In this document: positions 7,182 to 16,203 of the stretch, piece by piece
Numbering within the stretch: position 1 is the stretch's first letter
Layout of the letters: the number at the start of each line of letters is the position of its first letter
Assembly (NCBI RefSeq): GCF_011030405.1
Contig: NZ_JAAJTJ010000035.1
Span: forward strand, 1-33,649
Reading direction: 5' to 3'
DNA: 33,649 nucleotides
Origin: Parapedobacter sp. SGR-10
GTDB lineage: Bacteria; Bacteroidota; Bacteroidia; Sphingobacteriales; Sphingobacteriaceae
The notes under the pieces: generated by a model
Databases searched by the model: none
The model's input: only the letters and a program-made list of their open reading frames with translations
Told to the model about the DNA's origin: nothing
Translations under genes and position numbers: made by a program

Positions 7182-8090
7182 ATGATTTTCTCGGATCACC
7201 AACGTCAACTGTTGGTCTTGCATTTTACGGTGCTCATTTGGGGATTTACCGGTGTGTTGGGAGAGTTGATCAGTATTTCAGCCTTGCCTTTGGTTTGGTA
7301 TCGGGTGTCTATAGCTGCAATTTCTCTTTTTGTGTACTTCCGGTTGACCGGAAAATCCATGCGGGTATCAAGAAGAGATCTCTTTAAATTTTTGGGTGTG
7401 GGTTGTATTGTGGGATTGCACTGGATATTGTTCTTTCACGCTATCAAGGTTTCTACAGTATCGGTCACGTTGGTTACGCTGTCTTCGATCACCTTGTTTA
7501 CGGCGGTATTGGAACCTATTGTCAATAAGCGTAGACTTTCCGTAGCAGATATTGCGGTAGGTCTTGTTATTATTTTGGGTATTTACTTGATTTTCAAGTT
7601 CGAGTTCCAGTACCTTTGGGGGATCGTGTTTGGGCTTCTTGCTGCGTTTTGTGCTTGTATATTTGCTATTCTCAATGCGCAAATGGTCAAAAAGCATAGC
7701 CCAACGATTATTACTTTTTATGAGATGATTGGGGCATTTATCGGTGTTTCTTTGATCATGTTAGTTACGGGGAAGTTTTCGGATGAATTGATCTTGTCGA
7801 CCAAGAACTGGATATACCTTCTGTTGTTGGGGAGTGTATGTACAGCTTTGGCGTATGTATTAGGGGTCGCGGTGATGAAGGAACTATCGGCTTTTGCCGT
7901 AGCATTGGCCACGAATATGGAGCCTGTGTACGGTATTATCATTGCAGTATTGGTTTTTGGACACAAGGAAACGATGAGTGCAGGGTTTTATATAGGGGCG
8001 GTGATTGTGCTTGCAGCCGTGTTTTTATATCCTTATCTGAGGAATAGATTTGAAATCAGAAAAATAAAGAAGTTGTCTGAAAAGCTCTGA
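7182..8090 (+). CDS. EamA-family (DMT superfamily) transporter
   Basis: A 302-residue membrane protein with about ten hydrophobic helices arranged as two EamA repeats. The first runs from VLHFTVLIWGFTGVLGELI and the second from LWGIVFGLLAAFCACIFAILNAQ. A conserved glutamate-proline appears near the end of each repeat (TAVLEPIVNKR, TNMEPVYGIII). Members export or import small metabolites such as amino acids; substrate is not predictable. A positively charged tail (RNRFEIRKIKKL) should be cytoplasmic. It follows the LptF/G-type gene closely and ends convergently to mrpG; the 79-base gap between them shows no convincing hairpin. Confidence 0.88.
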   Translation: MIFSDHQRQLLVLHFTVLIWGFTGVLGELISISALPLVWYRVSIAAISLFVYFRLTGKSMRVSRRDLFKFLGVGCIVGLHWILFFHAIKVSTVSVTLVTLSSITLFTAVLEPIVNKRRLSVADIAVGLVIILGIYLIFKFEFQYLWGIVFGLLAAFCACIFAILNAQMVKKHSPTIITFYEMIGAFIGVSLIMLVTGKFSDELILSTKNWIYLLLLGSVCTALAYVLGVAVMKELSAFAVALATNMEPVYGIIIAVLVFGHKETMSAGFYIGAVIVLAAVFLYPYLRNRFEIRKIKKLSEKL

Positions 8091-8169
8091 CAGACCCTAT
8101 AATCGTCGTTGTGCATAGCTTGCTCTCTCAAGTATTCGGAAAAAGCACACATAGAAGATAGATCTGCCT

Positions 8170-8589
8170 TTACTTTGTTTCCTCCTCCGTGTCGGCGATC
8201 TGATCGTTTTCCGCTGTAATTTCCTCCTTATTCTGCGGGTTGCTTTCCAGTTCGTGTGTTTCCTTGTTGTACATTCCAGCCAGTTCGTCGATTATGGTTC
8301 CTTTCCAAAGGGGTGTACCCGTGAAATAAGCTGCTCGCCCAATCATATGGGCGGCGATCGGGGAGGTGATGATCAGGAAAAAGGTAATGGCAATGGCTTT
8401 GGTCGTGACCGAAATATCTGGAAACAGAATGGCCGCACACAGCAAAAGCAAACCTACACCAAGGGTAGCAGCCTTGACCGTTACAGAAAGGCGTAGATAA
8501 AAATCTGGCATTCTCAATATCCCCAAGGAGGCAAAGAAGATGGCAAGTGCACCTATAGTGCTGAATATAGCAATTAAAATATCAATCAT
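8170..8589 (-). CDS. mrpG: Na+/H+ antiporter subunit MrpG
   Basis: Last gene of the seven-gene Mrp operon and a small membrane subunit of the cation/proton antiporter. Residues 1-100 form three hydrophobic helices with the PhaG/MnhG signature: IGALAIFFASLGILRMPDFYLR, then KAATLGVG and ITSPIAAHMIGRAAY. The last ~40 residues are an acidic, disordered tail rich in Glu, Asn and Lys that is longer than in the common ~110-residue homologues; its role is unknown. The ATG overlaps the end of mrpF by 8 bases, so translation is probably coupled. Confidence 0.92.
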   Translation of the reverse strand: MIDILIAIFSTIGALAIFFASLGILRMPDFYLRLSVTVKAATLGVGLLLLCAAILFPDISVTTKAIAITFFLIITSPIAAHMIGRAAYFTGTPLWKGTIIDELAGMYNKETHELESNPQNKEEITAENDQIADTEEETK

Positions 8590-8854
8590 TTTCTTGTTTT
8601 TCTATGTAAGCCGAGAAAGCTACAGTTCCCAAAAATGCGATAAGCGCAAGTATAATCGCTACGTCCAATAGTACTTTTTGGTCGGAACGTATCGTGAATA
8701 CGGTAATGATACCAATACCTATGGTGATGATCAGGTCGAGTGCAATGACCCTGTCGACTACGCGTGGGCCTTTTATCAGGCGTATAAATACCAAAATGAC
8801 CGAAACGGCCAATATAGGAAGTATAAAATAGTCAAAATACGTAGCTAAACTCAT
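8582..8854 (-). CDS. mrpF: Na+/H+ antiporter subunit MrpF
   Basis: A 90-residue three-helix membrane protein of the MnhF/PhaF family. The recognisable pattern is RLIKGPRVVDRVIALDLI followed by the KVLLDVAIILALIAFLGTVAFS helix. In known Mrp complexes MrpF sits with MrpA, E and G in the part that links proton and cation paths. Start and stop overlap the neighbours (4 bases with mrpE, 8 with mrpG), typical of a tightly coupled operon encoding a stoichiometric complex. Confidence 0.95.
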   Translation of the reverse strand: MSLATYFDYFILPILAVSVILVFIRLIKGPRVVDRVIALDLIITIGIGIITVFTIRSDQKVLLDVAIILALIAFLGTVAFSAYIEKQEND

Positions 8855-9327
8855 CTCAATATTTCTAATAGTCTTCTTTCCAGTCCTGTTTTCATTTCCC
8901 GCACGAATACTTTGGGGTCATTTAGATACATCACGTGGATATACATGGTTTTCTTGTCTTCGCTGATATCCAGGATCAATGTGCCCGGTGTCAGGGAGAT
9001 CATGGTTGCCAGCAGGTTGATCTCCAGTTCAGTATTTGCATTCATGGGATACCGAACGACTCCCGGTTTCATGAAGTATTTTGGTGTCATCACATCATAG
9101 GCTACCTGTAAATTTGCCTTGATCAGCTGTACAAAAAAGTAGAGTATGAAACTCAATACCTTAGGCACCCTGAAGAAATAACGTTGATCACTGTCGTGGC
9201 TATTCATGATCCAGAGGATACCAAACCCAAGCATAAACCCAAAAACAAAATTGGTGTAATACATGGATCCGGTAAGGGCTACCCATATAAAGGATAGCAG
9301 CAGATTCATCAAAAATAGTCTAATCAT
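8851..9327 (-). CDS. mrpE: Na+/H+ antiporter subunit MrpE
   Basis: A 158-residue subunit of the Mrp antiporter (MnhE/PhaE family). Two hydrophobic helices (about 3-40, including FVFGFMLGFGILWIM) and a third (55-75) precede a C-terminal soluble domain. That domain has the family pattern LLATMISLTPGTLILDISED and then MYIHVMYL, at usual family length. The gene starts 8 bases after mrpD ends and overlaps mrpF by ATGA. Confidence 0.95.
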   Translation of the reverse strand: MIRLFLMNLLLSFIWVALTGSMYYTNFVFGFMLGFGILWIMNSHDSDQRYFFRVPKVLSFILYFFVQLIKANLQVAYDVMTPKYFMKPGVVRYPMNANTELEINLLATMISLTPGTLILDISEDKKTMYIHVMYLNDPKVFVREMKTGLERRLLEILR

Positions 9328-9335
9328 AACTTTCC

Positions 9336-10844
9336 TTAGTTTTGTTTTCCAAGTACCGCTTCAATGTACATTGTACTGTCGAGTAGTTGATCCGAAATTT
9401 TATCTACTAACTGGACAATCGTTTCTGCATTCAGTCCAATAAATAAGGTGACCGAACATAAGATGCAGATTGGCAATACCAATAATATTTTTCTAAATAA
9501 AGGGAGAGGTTCGAACTTGTCCTCGACTATAACATCTGAAGGACTATCTTTCCAAAAAACTTCTGCCCATAGTTTTGCAATCACGTACAATGTCACGAGA
9601 CTACCTAAAATCAAAGCACCTACAAAAGCAAATTGTTGTAACGTAAAAGCCGCTTTAAATAAATATATCTTTGGCCAAAAACCGGACAATGGCGGAATGC
9701 CTACCAACGAAAATAATACCAAAGCAAATAACAAAGATATCTTCGGGTAGTGGGCATACAGCCCGCCCAGCTTTGTCATGTCCATGGTACCTCGCAATTG
9801 CCGTATAAGGCCTGCGATCAGAAACATATTGGTCTTGACCATGATATCATGAAACAAGTAGAATACCGTTCCCATCAAAGCTACTTTGGTAAACATCGCA
9901 ATACCACCCACCATGAAACCGATATGGCAAACGATCAGATAGGAAAATAATCGTCGGATATTGGTCTTGATGACCGCTCCGAAAGAACCTATGACAATAG
10001 TCAGTACAGCAATGGTCATCAGTAGGTTTCGGGTGAATTCATCCGGAATAAATATCAAGCTGAAAACACGTATCATCGCATAGATACCTACTTTGGTCAA
10101 AAGGCCTCCGAAAGTGGCCGCTACAGCTGAAGGTGGGGTATGGTAGGAAGAGGGTAGCCAATAATAGAGTGGAAAGACTGCCGATTTGATCCCGAAGCCC
10201 AGAATAAAAAAGCAAGCTGTGATGCCGACGAGAGATTGATTTTGGACCTGCTGTATTTTGAGGCTCAGATCTGCCATATTCAGTGAGCCCGTGATACCGT
10301 ACAAAATGCCTATTCCTGTCAGGAAGAAAGTCGAGGCGAGGATATTCATCGCCATGTATTTGACCGCACCTTCTAACTGGGTTTTGCGCCCTCCGAGGGT
10401 CATCAGTACAAATGAGGAGATGATAATGACCTCGAACCAAACGTACAGATTGAAGATATCCCCGGTCAGAAAAGCACCGTTCAATCCCATCAATAGAAAA
10501 TGGAAGATCGGAAAATACCCATACAACATGCGTTGCCTATTGAGGCCCGTAGAGGAGAAAAAAGAAACAGCAAGCCCCGCAATCGAAGTGAGTAAGACCA
10601 ATGTAGCACTCAGCAGATCCGCGACGAACACGATGCCAAAAGGAGCTTCCCAGTTGGCAGCATTTAGTGTCAATATGCCATCTGTATGCACTCTGGAAAG
10701 CAAGCGTATCGCAAGAAGTACCCCCAGCGAGCTGCCGGCTATACTCACGATGCGTTGAGTAATGGTTTTCCTCCAGGCTATTAATTGGATTACGGCCGAA
10801 AAGAGGTGAATAAAAACCGGTGCTAAAATATGGTTGTCTATCAT
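9336..10844 (-). CDS. mrpD: Na+/H+ antiporter subunit MrpD
   Basis: A 502-residue, roughly 14-helix protein of the proton-pumping NADH dehydrogenase (NuoL/M/N) family, one of the two proton-translocating subunits of the Mrp complex. Key charged residues are seen: Glu138 in VWFEVIIISSF, Lys220 in GIKSAVFPLYYWLP, and a further lysine in GGLLTKVGIYAM. The length is normal. The gene overlaps mrpC by ATGA and lies third from the far end of a complete operon. Confidence 0.97.
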   Translation of the reverse strand: MIDNHILAPVFIHLFSAVIQLIAWRKTITQRIVSIAGSSLGVLLAIRLLSRVHTDGILTLNAANWEAPFGIVFVADLLSATLVLLTSIAGLAVSFFSSTGLNRQRMLYGYFPIFHFLLMGLNGAFLTGDIFNLYVWFEVIIISSFVLMTLGGRKTQLEGAVKYMAMNILASTFFLTGIGILYGITGSLNMADLSLKIQQVQNQSLVGITACFFILGFGIKSAVFPLYYWLPSSYHTPPSAVAATFGGLLTKVGIYAMIRVFSLIFIPDEFTRNLLMTIAVLTIVIGSFGAVIKTNIRRLFSYLIVCHIGFMVGGIAMFTKVALMGTVFYLFHDIMVKTNMFLIAGLIRQLRGTMDMTKLGGLYAHYPKISLLFALVLFSLVGIPPLSGFWPKIYLFKAAFTLQQFAFVGALILGSLVTLYVIAKLWAEVFWKDSPSDVIVEDKFEPLPLFRKILLVLPICILCSVTLFIGLNAETIVQLVDKISDQLLDSTMYIEAVLGKQN

Positions 10845-11197
10845 ATATCTTCTTCCTCAGGAGTGTTTAAATCATCTAAATCATCAGAGTTTACCAGTGC
10901 ATATACTCTTTTTAGCAGCACTATTGCAAAGGCCGTCAAGGCAAAACTTATGACAATCGCTGTCAGAATAAGCGATTGGGGGATAGGGTCGGCAAATATG
11001 TCTTGAAAAAGTTTAGCATCCTCGTCGATCACGGGAGGTTTTCCCTTGACGATGCCACCTAGCAAAAAGATCAGGATATTCGTCCCACTGCCCAATAGCA
11101 TGATACCTAGCAACAATTTGACCATGCTCCTGCGGAGAATAAGGTACACTCCCGCAGCATATAAAAGTCCTAATAATATGATTAAAATTAGTTCCAT
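10841..11197 (-). CDS. mrpC: Na+/H+ antiporter subunit MrpC (NuoK-like)
   Basis: A 118-residue three-helix membrane protein related to NuoK. Hydrophobic helices lie at 1-20, 27-48 and 72-97. The family pattern LLLGIMLLGSGTNILIF is followed by DPIPQSLILTAIVISFALTAF. The start overlaps the mrpB stop as TAATG and the end overlaps mrpD as ATGA, both signs of translational coupling. The acidic C-terminus (DDLDDLNTPEEEDI) is probably cytoplasmic. Confidence 0.96.
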   Translation of the reverse strand: MELILIILLGLLYAAGVYLILRRSMVKLLLGIMLLGSGTNILIFLLGGIVKGKPPVIDEDAKLFQDIFADPIPQSLILTAIVISFALTAFAIVLLKRVYALVNSDDLDDLNTPEEEDI

Positions 11198-11625
11198 TAT
11201 TTTTTCTCGTCTAAATTATTGTCCAGAGATATGGTGAATAAAATGGTCAGTACTACACCGATGACAACCAAGTACACACCTAAATCAAAAAACAGGGATG
11301 AACCGATCATACCGATAACAGGTATGGGTTGTTCGAACCATAAACCGGTCATAGGGGGGAGGCCGAATAGAAGCGGTAAGGTCACACTCATGACCGATAT
11401 ACCCAAGCCTACCGGAATGAGGGATAAAGGTTTGCGTTTCAGTAGACGCATCGTGGCCTCTGTACCATTGGAAAAACTGTGCAGGACGAAAGCAATCGAA
11501 GCCACCAATCCTCCGACAAAGCCTCCTCCGGGATAATAATGTCCTCGCAGCAGTAAAAAGAAGGAGAACAGTAATAATATGGGCAACAGATATTTTGTTG
11601 CGGATTGTAATATTGGACTTCGCAT
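11197..11625 (-). CDS. mrpB: Na+/H+ antiporter subunit MrpB
   Basis: A 142-residue, four-helix protein of the MnhB family. Signature segments are LRGHYYPGGGFVGGLVASIAFVLH near the N-terminus and FDLGVYLVVIGVVLTILFTIS near the C-terminus. It starts 5 bases after mrpA and overlaps mrpC by one base. As a separate gene it shows that MrpA here has not absorbed the MrpB domain. Confidence 0.95.
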   Translation of the reverse strand: MRSPILQSATKYLLPILLLFSFFLLLRGHYYPGGGFVGGLVASIAFVLHSFSNGTEATMRLLKRKPLSLIPVGLGISVMSVTLPLLFGLPPMTGLWFEQPIPVIGMIGSSLFFDLGVYLVVIGVVLTILFTISLDNNLDEKK

Positions 11626-11630
11626 ATTTT

Positions 11631-13949
11631 CTATTCTTTTTCTGTAGGTTTCAATCGTAATCTTATTAAACTATATACACCCAAGGCCGCAATGCTCAGC
11701 ACCACGGTTTCAAACATGGTGTCTATGCCTCTAAAGTCGACCAAAATGACATTGACCACATTTTTACCTTTTGCCAGGATGTAAGCATTCTCCCCATAGA
11801 AATCCGAGATATCCTTGGCAATAGGCTCTGACCATACCCGTAGGGCCACCAAGGATAGGATAAGCCCAAATCCAATGGAGACGGCTGCATCCCGGTACAG
11901 TATTTTTTTACTGGCAAAATTGATGAAGCTCGGTAGGCGGTAGAGCACCAAGACAAACAAAACTGTACTCAGCGTGTCAATCGTAAATTGTGTCATTGCC
12001 AGATCCGGAGCACTGTAAAAAACGAAGATCAAACAGGTGCAATAACCGATCACACTCATGGACACGACTGCTGTCAACCGTGAAGCTGTGGATACCACTA
12101 TAAATAATGCCCCCAAAAGAACGAGGACGACGGCAATTTCGTACAGGTCAGGCCTGGTCAATTGGTCGAAATCTAAGACAATAGGCCCACTCTTCCATAG
12201 TTTGTACGCCAAAAGCCCTTCGGCAAACAAGATGATCTTGAGATGATATGAGCGAAGGTAACCATTGTGGGAGAGACCGGTGATCCAATCGGATAATCTT
12301 AGGAAGGAATTTGCACAACCCGTAATGATGCTTTGGGGAGATATATTGTTGAGTTTTTCGACAGCTTGCAGTTTTGATAGGCTCGGCTTATTGACAAGAT
12401 AGACAATGACACCCAATACTAAAGTGACTATACTTAACAAAAATACTAAATTTGGCCCATGCCAGATAGCCAGATTCTCTTGCGGAAAGCTGCTCCCATG
12501 TATAGCATTTGCGGCGGAGCCTGTTAAATAATTTCCAGCCCACCACGGCAATAGTCCAAATACTATACTCAATGCAGACAAGAGGAGAGGGGGGAGCCAC
12601 ATAGAAAATGGTGGTAGGTGTATTTTTTCAAACTGTTGCGGCAGTTTTCCCAAAAATGGTTTGACTCCGGCCATCAAGCCGGCGGCGACGATGCCGACAT
12701 TGGTCACGATAGCTATTCCGGTCAATATCCAGATCCACTCCATATTCGGGTAGTGGAGCGTAGCTTCGTAGATAAGGTCTTTTCCGATAAATCCAAAAGT
12801 CACAAAAGGCAATCCTGCACTGGAAGCAGCTGCTATGATACTGGCTATGGTGACAGGCAGAAGTACCCTCCCCAACCCACGTAATACGGTGATATCACGG
12901 GTGCCTGTTTCATGATCTATGATGCCGGTCACGAGGAATAAAACAGCTTTGTACAGGGCGTGGGCAAGGATAAAGACAGCAACGGCAACCATCGCCTCCT
13001 GTGTCCCTACACCTATCAGAAATGTCAGGATGCCCAATGCTGCTATGGTCGAATAGGCTAGAATAGATTTTAGATCGATACGGAAAAGCGAGTGTATGGA
13101 AGCGTATAACATAGTGATGCCACCGACGATCATTAGGCTATAGTGCCACAGTTCACTGTCTCCCAAGATAGGAGTAAATCGGGCTAATAGGTAAATTCCG
13201 GCTTTGACCATTGTTGCCGAATGCAGGTAGGCCGATACTGGAGTCGGTGCTTTCATCGCGCCAGGCAGCCAGAAGTGAAATGGGAACTGTGCAGATTTCG
13301 TAAATGCTCCTATGAATATGAACAGGATCAGTAGGGGATAAAGTGGGTGGTTCAGAATGACCTCCTTGGACTGCACGAGCTCTGAAATGATAAAAGTTCC
13401 TGAAATGTTCCCTAAGAGAATCAAAGCAGCCAACAGAAAAAAACCACCTAACCCAGTAATGGTTAATGCCGTTATTGCACTTTTGCGAGAGTCGGCATTA
13501 TCATTGTTGAAACCAATAAGAAAAAAAGAACTGATACTCGTCAATTCCCAAAAGATAAATAACAACAAAATATTGTCGGAGAGCACGACACCCAACATGG
13601 CTGACATGAATAGGAGAAGGTAACCGAAAAAACGATCAAAATAGCGATGTCCCTTTAGGTAGGAAAGGGCATATACAAAAATAGCTGTTCCTATTCCAGT
13701 GATCAATAAGGAAAACAACAGTGATAGGCCATCTAGTTTGAAATCAAAATTTATCCCTAAAGAAGATACCCAATCAATATGTTGGTATAGGCTGTTTCCT
13801 GAACTGACCAGGGGAATTTGTGCTGCAAAAAATGCAAATAGCAAAAATGGAACGATAGGTAATATTATACTCCATTTTGTTTTGAGTATTTTCCCGAAAG
13901 GGACAATGAGGCAAGAAAAAATTAATCCTGATAATACAGTTAATAGCAT
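11631..13949 (-). CDS. mrpA: Na+/H+ antiporter subunit MrpA
   Basis: First gene of the operon and the largest subunit at 772 residues, with about 20 helices. The N-terminal ~480 residues are NuoL-like, with Glu135 in FWELTSISSFFLIGF, Lys218 in FTKSAQFPFHFWLP and Lys249 in SATMVKAG, the residues expected in the proton path. The C-terminal region holds the MbhD/MbhE-like segments, recognised by SAPDLAMTQFTIDTLSTVLFVLVLYRLP and NVVNVILVDFRGIDTMFETVVLSIAALG. The complex exchanges Na+ for H+ in pH and salt homeostasis. The operon is set apart from upstream acs by an intrinsic terminator. A near-consensus box, TACTTTTA on the minus strand at 13980-13987, is a possible promoter. Confidence 0.97.
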   Translation of the reverse strand: MLLTVLSGLIFSCLIVPFGKILKTKWSIILPIVPFLLFAFFAAQIPLVSSGNSLYQHIDWVSSLGINFDFKLDGLSLLFSLLITGIGTAIFVYALSYLKGHRYFDRFFGYLLLFMSAMLGVVLSDNILLLFIFWELTSISSFFLIGFNNDNADSRKSAITALTITGLGGFFLLAALILLGNISGTFIISELVQSKEVILNHPLYPLLILFIFIGAFTKSAQFPFHFWLPGAMKAPTPVSAYLHSATMVKAGIYLLARFTPILGDSELWHYSLMIVGGITMLYASIHSLFRIDLKSILAYSTIAALGILTFLIGVGTQEAMVAVAVFILAHALYKAVLFLVTGIIDHETGTRDITVLRGLGRVLLPVTIASIIAAASSAGLPFVTFGFIGKDLIYEATLHYPNMEWIWILTGIAIVTNVGIVAAGLMAGVKPFLGKLPQQFEKIHLPPFSMWLPPLLLSALSIVFGLLPWWAGNYLTGSAANAIHGSSFPQENLAIWHGPNLVFLLSIVTLVLGVIVYLVNKPSLSKLQAVEKLNNISPQSIITGCANSFLRLSDWITGLSHNGYLRSYHLKIILFAEGLLAYKLWKSGPIVLDFDQLTRPDLYEIAVVLVLLGALFIVVSTASRLTAVVSMSVIGYCTCLIFVFYSAPDLAMTQFTIDTLSTVLFVLVLYRLPSFINFASKKILYRDAAVSIGFGLILSLVALRVWSEPIAKDISDFYGENAYILAKGKNVVNVILVDFRGIDTMFETVVLSIAALGVYSLIRLRLKPTEKE

Positions 13950-14029
13950 TTATTCTTTTATTATGGATATGGAAAGCTATAAAAGTAATAAAAAACTGTA
14001 TTTTTTTGATATTAATTTGGAAGAATAGT

Positions 14030-14076
14030 CAAAAAAAATGAACTCTCCAAGGTTCGAAAACCTCTGGAGAGTTCAT
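14030..14076 (-). terminator. Intrinsic terminator of acs
   Basis: ATGAACTCTCCA at 14038-14049 pairs with TGGAGAGTTCAT at 14065-14076, extended by a 5-bp inner stem around a CGAA tetraloop with one bulged base. On the minus strand the hairpin is followed by eight T (14030-14037), the classical rho-independent layout. It ends acs 18 bases after the stop codon and insulates the mrp operon from it. Confidence 0.85.
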
Positions 14077-14093
14077 GAAATATTTATTTAGCT

Positions 14094-16010
14094 TTACTTT
14101 CTTAACTTTTCTGCACCTTCAATGATTTTTTCGACAACTGTAGGGTCTTGCAGCGTCGTTGTATCACCAAGGCTAGATAGTTCGCCCTCCGCGATTTTAC
14201 GTAGGATACGACGCATGATCTTGCCCGATCTGGTTTTTGGAAGATCTGTCACAAACTGGATGATGTCGGGCTTGGCAATGGCTCCGATAAGTCGTGTGAC
14301 GGTCTGCAATATATCCTTGCGTGTTCCTTCGGCATCGATATGATGATTGGCAATGACATAAGCATAGATACCTTGTCCTTTGACAGGATGTGGATAACCC
14401 ACTATTGCCGATTCGACCACATCGGAGTGCATGTTGATTGCATTTTCCAATTCTGCTGTACCGATACGGTGTCCAGAGACATTCAATACATCATCCACAC
14501 GTCCTGTGATCCTGTAATAACCTTCAGGGCTCCTATAGCAGCCATCACCTGTGAAATACATGTTTTTGTAAGCGGTGAAATAGGTCTGCCGACAACGTTC
14601 GTGGTCTCCCCATGTTGTGCGCAGCATGCCTGGCCATGGGAATTTGATGCAGAGATTGCCGCTGACATCGTTGCCTTCGAGTTCGTTGCCATTTTCGTCC
14701 ATGAGACAAGGTTGTACGCCTGGTAGTGGCAACATCGCATAGCTTGGTATAGTCGGTGTGATGCCGGGTAGCGGAGCAATCAGTATTCCTCCATTTTCGG
14801 TTTGCCACCATGTGTCTGTAATGGGGGCCTTGCCTCTTCCAATTTTTTCATGGTACCATTCCCAAGCTTCTTTGTTGATCGGTTCGCCGACAGAACCCAG
14901 TTTTTTGAGGCTGCTTAGATCTTTGCCTTCGATAAAACTGTCTCCAAAGGCCATCAATGAACGAATGGCCGTAGGTGCTGTATAGAGGATATTGACCTTG
15001 TATTTTTCTACGATATCCCAAAAACGACCTGCATCTGGATAGGTCGGCACACCTTCAAACATGAGTGAGGTAGCACCTTGTGACAAAGGCCCATAGACAA
15101 TGTAGCTATGTCCTGTGATCCATCCGATATCTGCGGTACAGAAATAGACTTCCCCTGGTTGATATTGGAATACATTGGAAAAGGTGTATCCTGTGTACAC
15201 CATATAGCCCGCAGTAGTATGTACCACACCTTTGGGTTTGCCTGTCGAGCCGGAAGTGTACAGGACGAAGAGCGGATCTTCAGAGTCCATTTCTTCGGCC
15301 GGACAAGGTGGATTATCCTGTGTTTCTACTTTTTTGATCTCATCTTCCCACCACACATCACGGCCTTTGATCATAGATACGGGCGTGCGGCTACGTGTGA
15401 GGACAATAACTTTTTCTACGGATTTACACTGCATGAGTGCATCATCAACAATAGATTTAAGTTCCAATACCTTTGGTCCACGGAAGCCACCATCAGCTGT
15501 AATGACCAATTTACATTCGGCATCGTTGATGCGATCGGCAATGGATTGTGCCGAGAAACCACCGAAGACCACAGAGTGTATAGCTCCTATTCGCGCACAG
15601 GCCAATATAGCAATGACCAATTCGGGAACCATCGGTAAGTAGATACAGACACGGTCTCCTTTACGGACATTGTTGTTTTTTAATACATTGGCAAATTGTT
15701 CTACCTTGGCCAATAATTGTTTGTAAGTCAATATACGGTGTGCCTCGGTAGGATCATTGGGCTCCCAAATGATAGCGGGGGTGTCACCGTTTTGATAAAT
15801 GTGGCGATCCAGACAGTTTTCGGTGATGTTTAATTTTCCACCTTCAAACCACTTTATATTGGGTTCTGTAAAATTCCAGTTAAGCACATTGTTCCATTTT
15901 CTTTTCCAAAAAAAATGGTCAGCTATCTCTCCCCAAAACTGTTCTGGATTTTCTACGCTTTTTTTATAAGCGTCTTGGTACTCCTCAAAGGAATTAATTT
16001 GAAAATTCAT
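14094..16010 (-). CDS. acs: Acetyl-CoA synthetase (AMP-forming)
   Basis: Activates acetate with ATP and CoA to acetyl-CoA through acetyl-AMP. The 638 residues match the family length. The P-loop-like AMP-binding motif YTSGSTGKPKGVVHT is seen, followed by DTWWQTENGG, YFTGDGCYRSPEGYYRITGRVDDVLNVSGHR (hinge and A8 region) and the C-terminal TRSGKIMRR. The lysine of that last motif, Lys597, is the residue acetylated in known enzymes to switch off activity. It is transcribed alone and divergently from the UbiA-like gene across a 193-base gap. No partner deacetylase gene is visible here. Confidence 0.97.
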   Translation of the reverse strand: MNFQINSFEEYQDAYKKSVENPEQFWGEIADHFFWKRKWNNVLNWNFTEPNIKWFEGGKLNITENCLDRHIYQNGDTPAIIWEPNDPTEAHRILTYKQLLAKVEQFANVLKNNNVRKGDRVCIYLPMVPELVIAILACARIGAIHSVVFGGFSAQSIADRINDAECKLVITADGGFRGPKVLELKSIVDDALMQCKSVEKVIVLTRSRTPVSMIKGRDVWWEDEIKKVETQDNPPCPAEEMDSEDPLFVLYTSGSTGKPKGVVHTTAGYMVYTGYTFSNVFQYQPGEVYFCTADIGWITGHSYIVYGPLSQGATSLMFEGVPTYPDAGRFWDIVEKYKVNILYTAPTAIRSLMAFGDSFIEGKDLSSLKKLGSVGEPINKEAWEWYHEKIGRGKAPITDTWWQTENGGILIAPLPGITPTIPSYAMLPLPGVQPCLMDENGNELEGNDVSGNLCIKFPWPGMLRTTWGDHERCRQTYFTAYKNMYFTGDGCYRSPEGYYRITGRVDDVLNVSGHRIGTAELENAINMHSDVVESAIVGYPHPVKGQGIYAYVIANHHIDAEGTRKDILQTVTRLIGAIAKPDIIQFVTDLPKTRSGKIMRRILRKIAEGELSSLGDTTTLQDPTVVEKIIEGAEKLRK

Positions 16011-16058
16011 CTTTTTCTTCTAATAAATTTTATAGGTCTATACTAAAAAAACTGCAAT

Positions 16059-16108
16059 ATTTATTTATTTCGGACATTTATTTATTTCAACCCGAAATAT
16101 TACATTTG
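16059..16108. promoter_or_regulatory. Direct and inverted repeats in the acs / UbiA-like divergent gap
   Basis: ATTTATTTATTTC occurs twice, at 16059-16071 and 16076-16088, a 17-base period. Overlapping these, TATTTCGG at 16066-16073 and CCGAAATA at 16092-16099 form an 8-bp inverted repeat. A TACATTTG box at 16101-16108 fits the -7 consensus on the plus strand and could serve the UbiA-like gene. The repeats may be a regulator site, but in AT-rich DNA simple repeats can arise by chance. Confidence 0.35.
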
Positions 16109-16203
16109 CTACGGCTAATTTAATTTTTTTTGACATTAAATACTAATTTTTGTGACAAGAAGCATTTTGTTTTTTTTATAAAGTGATCGTTTTTTTGTGA
16201 ACA

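Noticed and set aside
8091..8169. Terminator between the EamA gene and mrpG
   Set aside because: Only short chance complementarity (TGTGC/GCACA) was found, not enough to call a hairpin.
10258..10758. 166-residue plus-strand frame opposite mrpD
   Set aside because: Antisense shadow of a conserved membrane protein gene; composition is not coding-like and no start signals were seen.
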